A stretch of DNA of 64,000 nt from Acetobacteraceae bacterium (GTDB lineage Bacteria > Pseudomonadota > Alphaproteobacteria > Acetobacterales > Acetobacteraceae): assembly GCA_024280945.1 (NCBI GenBank), contig JAMXLO010000111.1:23231-87230 (forward strand). Reading direction: 5' to 3'. The stretch's first letter is position 1. Every line of letters begins with the position of its first letter. Below are positions 58,895 through 64,000 of this stretch, piece after piece. Position numbers and translations under genes: made by a program. The notes under the pieces were generated by a model. It was not told the DNA's origin. It made no database searches and saw only the letters and a list, made by a program, of their open reading frames with translations.

Positions 58895-60049
58895 TCACGC
58901 TGGGATGTGCGGCAGATCGAGCCAGTCCGCGCTCTGCATTTCATCGAGCCGCGAGGCGGTGCGTTCGAACATCCGGGCGTTCTCGCCGTGCTGATAGAGC
59001 TGGTCTGGCATGGCATCGGCCGAGGCCAGCAGCTTCACGCGATGGTCGTACAGCGTGTCGATCAGGGTGATGAAGCGCCGCGCCTTGTCGTAATTGGCCG
59101 GCGAGAGGCGCGGAATGCCGTCCAGGATCAACGTGTGGAAGTGCGTCGCCAGCGCCAGGTAATCGCCGCGCCCAAGCGCACTGCCGCACAGATAGTCGAA
59201 ATCGCACCGCGCCACGCCTTCGGCCGCCAGAGGCACGACGAATTTGCGGCCCATCACCCGAAGCGTCGCCTGCCCGGCCGGGGCACCCTCGGTCAATTCG
59301 GCGAAGGCGCGGTCGAGCTCGCCATCGGCGCGGGCGTTCGCCGGCACCAGCCAGGTGCGCATGCCGCGCAGGCGCGACCGGCGGAAGTCGCGGCCCTCGT
59401 CCATCATCACGAGATCCAGGCGTTGCTTGATCAGCGCGATGAACGGCCGGAACGCGTCGCGGCCAGGCTGGCCTTTGAACAGGTCGTCGGGTGCGGTGTT
59501 GGAGGTCGCCACCACCACGACCCCGCGATCGAACAGCGCCTGGAACAGCCGACCCAGGATCATCGCATCGGCGATGTCGTGCACCTGGAACTCGTCGAAG
59601 CACAACAGTGCCGCTTCTGCCGCGATGCTGTCTGCCAACGGCGGGATCGGATCGTCGGTGTCGGGATTGGCGCTGCGAATGGCGTGGAAACGCTCGTGGG
59701 CATTCTGCATGAAGCGATGGAAATGGATGCGCTGTTTGCGCCGGACATCGGCCGCGGCGAAGAACAGGTCCATCAGCATCGACTTGCCGCGCCCGACCTC
59801 GCCGACGATGTAAAGGCCGTTAGGTGCCTCTGGGGCTGGCTCGCGGCGCAGCAGTCGGGCGAACAGGCCGGTGCCGTTCGCGGGACGCGGCGGCGGGTCG
59901 TAGCCGCGCAGTCTCGTCCAAAGCGTCTGCAGCCGCGTGGCGACCAGTTCCTGCGAGGCATCGGGCGCCAACTCGCCGGCCGCCACCATCGCCCGGAAGG
60001 CTGGCAGCGGCCCGCGCTGCGCAGCTGTGTCGGCGCCCGGGTGATCCAT
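58895..60049 (-). CDS. zapE: Cell division protein ZapE (AFG1-like ATPase)
   Basis: A 384-residue P-loop ATPase of the AFG1/ZapE family, which associates with FtsZ. Walker A is GEVGRGKS at 83-90, and Walker B is LLCFDEFQVHDIADAM. Other family blocks are RRKQRIHFHRFM, VVATSNTAPDDLF and IRRLSPANYD-like PRLSPANYDKARRFI. The ATG at 60049 is used; a frame extending to 60181 is unlikely. Convergent with ppdK and divergent from the 2OG oxygenase gene. Confidence 0.93.
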   Translation of the reverse strand: MDHPGADTAAQRGPLPAFRAMVAAGELAPDASQELVATRLQTLWTRLRGYDPPPRPANGTGLFARLLRREPAPEAPNGLYIVGEVGRGKSMLMDLFFAAADVRRKQRIHFHRFMQNAHERFHAIRSANPDTDDPIPPLADSIAAEAALLCFDEFQVHDIADAMILGRLFQALFDRGVVVVATSNTAPDDLFKGQPGRDAFRPFIALIKQRLDLVMMDEGRDFRRSRLRGMRTWLVPANARADGELDRAFAELTEGAPAGQATLRVMGRKFVVPLAAEGVARCDFDYLCGSALGRGDYLALATHFHTLILDGIPRLSPANYDKARRFITLIDTLYDHRVKLLASADAMPDQLYQHGENARMFERTASRLDEMQSADWLDLPHIPA

Positions 60050-60118
60050 CGCTTGCGCGCAGATAGCGCGGCTGCCGACGGGGTTCAACGCGACCGCTTC
60101 CGTGCTAAGCAGCCGGCC

Positions 60119-60751
60119 ATGATCGATCTGGACTATGCCGCCTTGCGCGCCACGCCGGTCACGGCCGAGCCGTTCCGGCACGTCGTTGTGCCGAACTTCG
60201 TGCCTCCCGAAACGCTGCAGGCGGTGGTTGCTGACTTGCCTGCACTGGACAAGCGTGGGTCATTTCCGCTCGACGCGCTGACACTTGGACCCCATGCGCA
60301 GGCACTGATGGAGGAGATGGAAGGACCGCGTCTCCGCGACACGATTGCGGAGCGGTTCGAGCTCGATCTCAAAGACGCGCCGACCATGGTTACGCTGCGA
60401 GGCTGGACCAATGAGCGCGATGGCTGTGTCCACGTGGATTCGACTGCCAAGCGGGTCACCGTGCTGCTGTACCTGAACCCGGCCGCCGATGCGTGGTCGG
60501 AGCACGAGGGCTGCCTGCGCCTGCTGCGCAGCCCAGACGATCTGGAGGACTACGCCGTCGAGGTTCCACCGGTGAACGGGACGCTGCTGGTGTTCCCAAA
60601 CGGGCCGACGACGTGGCATGGCCACCGGCGGTTCACCGGTCGGCGTTACTCTGTCCAGCTCAACTACATGACGACCGATGCCAAGGCCCGCAGCGAGCTC
60701 CGGCGCCATCGGCTTTCCGCGTTCGTGAAGCGCCTGACCCGCGCTGCCTGA
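60119..60751 (+). CDS. 2OG-Fe(II) oxygenase family protein
   Basis: A 210-residue double-stranded beta-helix oxygenase. The facial triad is His105 and Asp107 (GCVHVDSTAKR) and a distal His167 (TTWHGHRR), with Arg176 (RRYSVQ) as the probable 2-oxoglutarate anchor. This resembles the prolyl 4-hydroxylase-like families that act on proteins or small molecules. Substrate unknown. ATG at 60119 is the first codon to give the motif at a normal distance; upstream codons are shadow of zapE. Confidence 0.78.
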   Translation: MIDLDYAALRATPVTAEPFRHVVVPNFVPPETLQAVVADLPALDKRGSFPLDALTLGPHAQALMEEMEGPRLRDTIAERFELDLKDAPTMVTLRGWTNERDGCVHVDSTAKRVTVLLYLNPAADAWSEHEGCLRLLRSPDDLEDYAVEVPPVNGTLLVFPNGPTTWHGHRRFTGRRYSVQLNYMTTDAKARSELRRHRLSAFVKRLTRAA

Positions 60752-60838
60752 AGCTTACGAATGATTCATGTGCAGGGAAAAGCCAGGCAAATTGCTTGGG
60801 ATGATCGTTTCTGCCGCTCGACTAGGAGGGGTGCAGCG

Positions 60839-61417
60839 ATGATTGGAATGCGGAGCGCTTTGCTCGCAAGTGGCCTGTTGCTGGGCGGACCGGCCGCGAT
60901 GGCGGCATCACCTGATGGCGGTCACTACGTGTGGGTTCCCGATGGGTCCGCGGTGGTCGTCGTGCCGGCGCAGACGGTTGCCTCGGCCGACTTCCCGGTC
61001 GCGCGCATGATCGCCCAGCAGGAGGCGATGATGCGACGGATGGTCACCGACATGGATTCGCTGATGGCGACGGCGCTGCCGAACCCGGAGCAGATGATCC
61101 GCTCGGTGACGCAGGGCATGCCGCAGGCCCCCATGGGGTCGAGCGTGGTGGTGACCTCGATCACCACGCCAAGCGGCACGTGCAGCCAGACGGTCACCTA
61201 TGATTATCCGGCCCGTGGTGGTCAGCCGGTGGTGAATGTCAGCAGCAACGGCGACGCATGCGGAGCAGTCCGTTCGTCCGGTCCGCTCACTATCACGCAA
61301 CCCGTGCCGGGTCCGACGATGGTGGTCCCTGGTCCGGCAACGCCAGGGCGCCAGCGCCTTTGGTCCGTCGGTTATCCGCCACGACCGATCGGCGGCAGCA
61401 CCCCGCCGCATACCTGA
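60839..61417 (+). CDS. Exported hypothetical protein
   Basis: A 192-residue protein with signal peptide MIGMRSALLASGLLLGGPAA (cleavage near AMA, residue 23). AGGAGGGG sits about nine bases before the ATG. The mature part has Met-rich helices (QEAMMRRMVTDMDSLMATAL), two cysteines (GTCSQTVTYD, GDACGAVR) and a Pro/Val/Gly-rich tail. No recognised family. It is periplasmic or secreted. It runs after the 2OG oxygenase with an 87-bp gap and could be in the same unit. Convergent to the XRE regulator. Confidence 0.65.
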   Translation: MIGMRSALLASGLLLGGPAAMAASPDGGHYVWVPDGSAVVVVPAQTVASADFPVARMIAQQEAMMRRMVTDMDSLMATALPNPEQMIRSVTQGMPQAPMGSSVVVTSITTPSGTCSQTVTYDYPARGGQPVVNVSSNGDACGAVRSSGPLTITQPVPGPTMVVPGPATPGRQRLWSVGYPPRPIGGSTPPHT

Positions 61418-61424
61418 CGCGTCT

Positions 61425-62210
61425 TCATTGTGCCCCGACCCGATGCAGCGCCTCGGCGGTTGCTGCATCGGCAGGGTAAAACGCCTCCACGGCGAGCTCT
61501 GAGAGAGTAATATCGACCGGTGTGCCGAACACCGTGATGGTGCTGAAGAAGGCGAGCGGCCCGTCAACAGTGTTCAGCCGCAGGGGCACCACGCATGCCG
61601 TGTGATCGACCTCGTGCGGCGCGTCGGGGCCGGGATAGTCGCGCAGCTCGCGCAGGAGCCGGACCAATGCAGGATCACCGCTGACCTGGATCTGATGCCC
61701 TAGCCGCGTCAGCAGATGCGTGCGCCATTCGCCGAGGTTCGCCGTGCGTGGCGCCATGCCGCGCGGATGCAGTGCAAGCCGCAGCACGTTCACCGGTGGC
61801 TGCAACAACGCCGCATCCACACCAGCGACCAATCGGTTGGTCGCAGCATTCGAAGCAACGAGCACCCAGTGCCGGTCCACAGCGAGCGCCGGATAAGGTT
61901 CGTGTCCCTTCAGCACCTGATCCACGGCCTGGCGCGCCACGCGCAGCGCCGGGTCATCGAGCGGACGTTCGGGGAATACCGTGGCGTAGCCGGCCGCGTG
62001 CAACAGGATGTTGCGTTCGCGCAGAGGCACATCCAGATGCTCGGCCAGGCGCAGCACCATCTCGCGGCTCGGCTGCGAGCGGCCGGTTTCGAGAAAGCTG
62101 AGATGCCGGGTGGAGATCTCCGCATCGAGCGACAATTCAAGCTGGCTCAGGCCGCGCCGCTGACGCCACTCGCGCAGCAGGTCGCCCACTGGTCTGACGG
62201 TGGCTGACAT
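61425..62210 (-). CDS. XRE-family transcriptional regulator with MmyB-like ligand domain
   Basis: A 261-residue regulator. The first 70 residues form a Cro/CI-type helix-turn-helix (LREWRQRRGLSQLELSLDAE, ISTRHLSFLETGRSQPSREM). The rest is the MmyB-like PAS-type domain (ALAVDRHWVLVASNAATNRL, LLRELRDYPGPDAPHE, ITVFGTPVDITLSELAVEAF), thought to bind a fatty-acid-like ligand. It is divergently transcribed from the NTF2-like gene, with 122 bp between the starts, and likely controls that gene. The open frame beyond 62210 is not favoured. Confidence 0.86.
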   Translation of the reverse strand: MSATVRPVGDLLREWRQRRGLSQLELSLDAEISTRHLSFLETGRSQPSREMVLRLAEHLDVPLRERNILLHAAGYATVFPERPLDDPALRVARQAVDQVLKGHEPYPALAVDRHWVLVASNAATNRLVAGVDAALLQPPVNVLRLALHPRGMAPRTANLGEWRTHLLTRLGHQIQVSGDPALVRLLRELRDYPGPDAPHEVDHTACVVPLRLNTVDGPLAFFSTITVFGTPVDITLSELAVEAFYPADAATAEALHRVGAQ

Positions 62211-62332
62211 GATGCGACGATAGCCGTGCGCCAGGCGTGCTCCAATTACCCGCGATGTAATCGACGCATCGCCCGACAGCGGCGCATGAGAGGCGCGCAC
62301 CGCAATTGGTGCGGCAACTCATGGAGCCGGAG

Positions 62333-62695
62333 ATGAACACACTGACCGACTTGATCGACCGCTACATCGCGACCTGGAACGAGACCGACGCCGGCCGCCG
62401 TCGCGACATGATCGCGAAGACATGGAGCGAAGGAGCGAGTTATCTCGATCCGATGCTGCAAAGTGAGGGCAGAGAAGGGATCGATGCGATGATTGCCGCG
62501 GTGCAGGAGCGTTATCCGGGGCACCGGTTCCGACGTACCGGCGAGGTGGAGAGCCACCATGATCGGGTGCGCTTCACCTGGGACCTCGCACCGGAGGACG
62601 GCGAGCCACTGGTGAAGGGGACCGACTTCGGTGTGGTCGCGGACGATCGGCTTCAGGCGATCACAGGCTTCTTCGACCAGGTGCGGTCGAGCTGA
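62333..62695 (+). CDS. NTF2-like / SnoaL-type small protein
   Basis: A 120-residue cystatin-fold protein. It has LIDRYIATWNETDAGRRRDM, a SEGASYLDPMLQSEGREGID loop and HHDRVRFTWDLAPEDGEPLV, which match the nuclear transport factor 2/SnoaL superfamily. Members are ketosteroid isomerase-like enzymes or binding proteins; the active residues here cannot be assigned. GGAGCC precedes the ATG at 62333, and a second in-frame ATG lies 12 bases upstream. Divergent from the XRE regulator, forming a common gene pair in proteobacteria. Confidence 0.75.
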   Translation: MNTLTDLIDRYIATWNETDAGRRRDMIAKTWSEGASYLDPMLQSEGREGIDAMIAAVQERYPGHRFRRTGEVESHHDRVRFTWDLAPEDGEPLVKGTDFGVVADDRLQAITGFFDQVRSS

Positions 62696-62700
62696 GCTGG

Positions 62701-62837
62701 AAGACCGGGGGGCGCCGTCCCCCTGCACCCCCTGCCAAAGGCGCAAGCTTTGGAAGCCGACGGGTTCTAAGGGCTGCGCCCTTAGCGGGGTTCCAAGATC
62801 CTGCCCCGGGCTTGACCCGGGGGCAGAGCCCCTTGGC
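62701..62837. repeat. Nested palindromic repeat block
   Basis: Between the NTF2 gene and the convergent CoA-transferase gene are four consecutive hairpins: GGGGGGCGCCGTCCCCC, CCAAAGGCGCAAGCTTTGG, CTAAGGGCTGCGCCCTTAG and CTGCCCCGGGCTTGACCCGG. This is the dispersed repeat pattern common in Rhodospirillales. It may serve as a bidirectional terminator. The last hairpin resembles the 24-bp unit inside the DUF4159 gene. Confidence 0.65.
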
Positions 62838-64000
62838 CTACCGGCTGGTCGCGACGATGCCGCGGGCCAGCAGATCTGTGATCTGGCTCGCGGTGTAGCC
62901 ATGTTCGCGTAGGATCGTCTCGGTGTGCTCGCCCAGGCCAGGCGACACGGCGAGGCGGCCGCCATCGACGAATGGCGGGGCGCCGATCACCTGCGGCATG
63001 GGCAGCGCCTGCGGCACATGCGGGTGCTGCAGCCAGGCGACAGCACCGCACGCTTCGACATGCGGATGCCGCAGAAATTCGCCATAGTTGTTGAGCCGCT
63101 CGTGCATGATGCGTTCGCCAGCGAGGCGCTCCGACCAGTGAGCGAACGGCTGCGAGGCGAGCAGCGGACGCAGCACGGCGTTGATCTCGGCCGCATGCTC
63201 GTAGCGCTCTTGCGTCGCACGGAAGCGTTCGTCGGCGGCGAAGTCGGGCAGCTCGACTGCCTTGCAGAAGCCCAGCCACTCGTGCAGGCGCACCACGGTG
63301 ATGGTCATCCAGCCGTCGGCGACCTGATAGACGCCGCTGGGCGCGCCGGGCGGGCGGATCGCGCCGTCCTCGAGATACGACTGCATCATGCGCACCACCT
63401 GCAGGCCGGCGGCCGCCTGCAACAGGCTGGCCTCGATATGCCGGCCGCGCGGTTCGTCGCGCCGTGCATAGAGCGCGGTGGAGACCGCGGAATAGGCGTA
63501 GAGCGCCGTGCTCATGTCGATGGCGATGATCGGCGTGCGGTGAGGGATGCCGTCCTCGCCTTTGTTCTCCACGGTCAGGCCGGTGTAGGCCTGCAGGATC
63601 GGGTCCATCGCCGGCCGTTCGGCGAGCGGCCCGGTCTGGCCGAAGCCGGAGACGGACAGGTAGATGATGCGCGGCTCGCGCTCGGATACATCGGCGTAGC
63701 CGAAGCCCAGGCGATCGATGACGCCGGGACGGAAGCCTTGCAGGAACACATCCGCGCCACGCAGCAGCCGCCAAAGGATGGCGCGGCCGTCGTGCTGCTT
63801 CAGGTCGAGCGCGATTGCGCGTTTGCCCAGGTTGGCGGGGATCGAGTAGGCGCAGTGCTCGCCATAAACGACCCCCAGGTTGCGCGCCCAGTCGCCGACG
63901 CCGGGCGGCTCGACCTTGATGACATCGGCGCCGTACTGGGCGAGCAGCATCGCGCAATAGGGGCCGGCGACGCCCTGGCTGACGTCGATCACCTTCAGGC
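62838..64000 (-). CDS. CaiB/BaiF family CoA-transferase, 5' end outside window
   Basis: A family-III CoA-transferase that moves CoA between acyl groups through a mixed anhydride/thioester at a catalytic Asp. The N-terminus here reads (L-K-V)-IDVSQGVAGPYCAMLLAQYG, which is internal in full-length members, so the start lies beyond base 64000. The active-site Asp lies in HRTPIIAIDMSTALYAY, near residue 165. Other blocks are GADVIKVEPPG, IIYLSVSGFGQTGPLAERP and YQVADGWMTI. CoA donor and acceptor are unknown. The sequence is intact as far as it runs. Confidence 0.85.
   Translation of the reverse strand, partial: LKVIDVSQGVAGPYCAMLLAQYGADVIKVEPPGVGDWARNLGVVYGEHCAYSIPANLGKRAIALDLKQHDGRAILWRLLRGADVFLQGFRPGVIDRLGFGYADVSEREPRIIYLSVSGFGQTGPLAERPAMDPILQAYTGLTVENKGEDGIPHRTPIIAIDMSTALYAYSAVSTALYARRDEPRGRHIEASLLQAAAGLQVVRMMQSYLEDGAIRPPGAPSGVYQVADGWMTITVVRLHEWLGFCKAVELPDFAADERFRATQERYEHAAEINAVLRPLLASQPFAHWSERLAGERIMHERLNNYGEFLRHPHVEACGAVAWLQHPHVPQALPMPQVIGAPPFVDGGRLAVSPGLGEHTETILREHGYTASQITDLLARGIVATSR

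Overview
This is a GC-rich 64 kb chromosomal window from an alphaproteobacterium, most likely an Acetobacteraceae/Rhodospirillales member. I infer this from gene content and gene order (chorismate mutase-hisC-tyrA beside metX; DUF1285-Nudix-DUF6111-cca divergent from a MoxR/DUF58/DUF4159 cluster; many orphan family-5 solute-binding proteins), not from any rRNA or marker search. Genes are mostly short operons on both strands. I see no rRNA, tRNA, CRISPR array, prophage or complete insertion sequence.

Layout. 0-6 kb: orphan peptide-type binding protein, metX, then the translationally coupled aromatic amino-acid genes chorismate mutase, hisC and tyrA. 6-13 kb: small proteins, a class-I glutamine amidotransferase, an atypical SDR, a DsrE-like exported protein, a second orphan binding protein, a NicO metal transporter and a LigB-type dioxygenase. 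13-16 kb: phosphonate-type importer phnD-phnE-phnE without its ATPase. 16-21.7 kb: metalloprotease with DUF4214, a tandem glycosyltransferase-like protein, cca, DUF6111, Nudix and DUF1285. 21.8-30.5 kb: MoxR, DUF58, BatA/DUF4159 and a large membrane protein, then a TPR-GT9 fusion. 31-35 kb: a three-subunit molybdenum aldehyde dehydrogenase. 35-38 kb: MFS transporter plus class-III aminotransferase. 38-45.6 kb: a decayed chemoreceptor, two copies of a palindromic miniature element, LpoA-like lipoprotein, rsmI, acdS, dienelactone hydrolase, SDR and acyl-CoA dehydrogenase-like oxidase. 46-52 kb: glyoxalase I, enolase-superfamily epimerase, two MFS transporters, lipoprotein, DUF2076 and a CoA-binding protein. 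52-59 kb: glyQ, a vapB/vapBC toxin-antitoxin insertion, glyS, ppdK. 59-64 kb: zapE, 2OG oxygenase, exported protein, XRE regulator/NTF2 pair, and a CaiB-type CoA-transferase cut by the window edge.

The housekeeping genes (metX, aromatic set, cca, rsmI, glyQS, ppdK, zapE) look ordinary. The more unusual material is in the joins: a toxin-antitoxin module inside the glycyl-tRNA synthetase operon, REP-like repeats that have become coding sequence, a miniature element whose two copies both sit at the stop codon of a neighbouring gene, lpoA and rsmI start codons that overlap head to head, and two enzymes that lack expected catalytic residues.

Start codons were chosen from Shine-Dalgarno placement, coupling to upstream stops and family N-termini. 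Function calls rest on motifs and remembered family sequences; no database search was possible.
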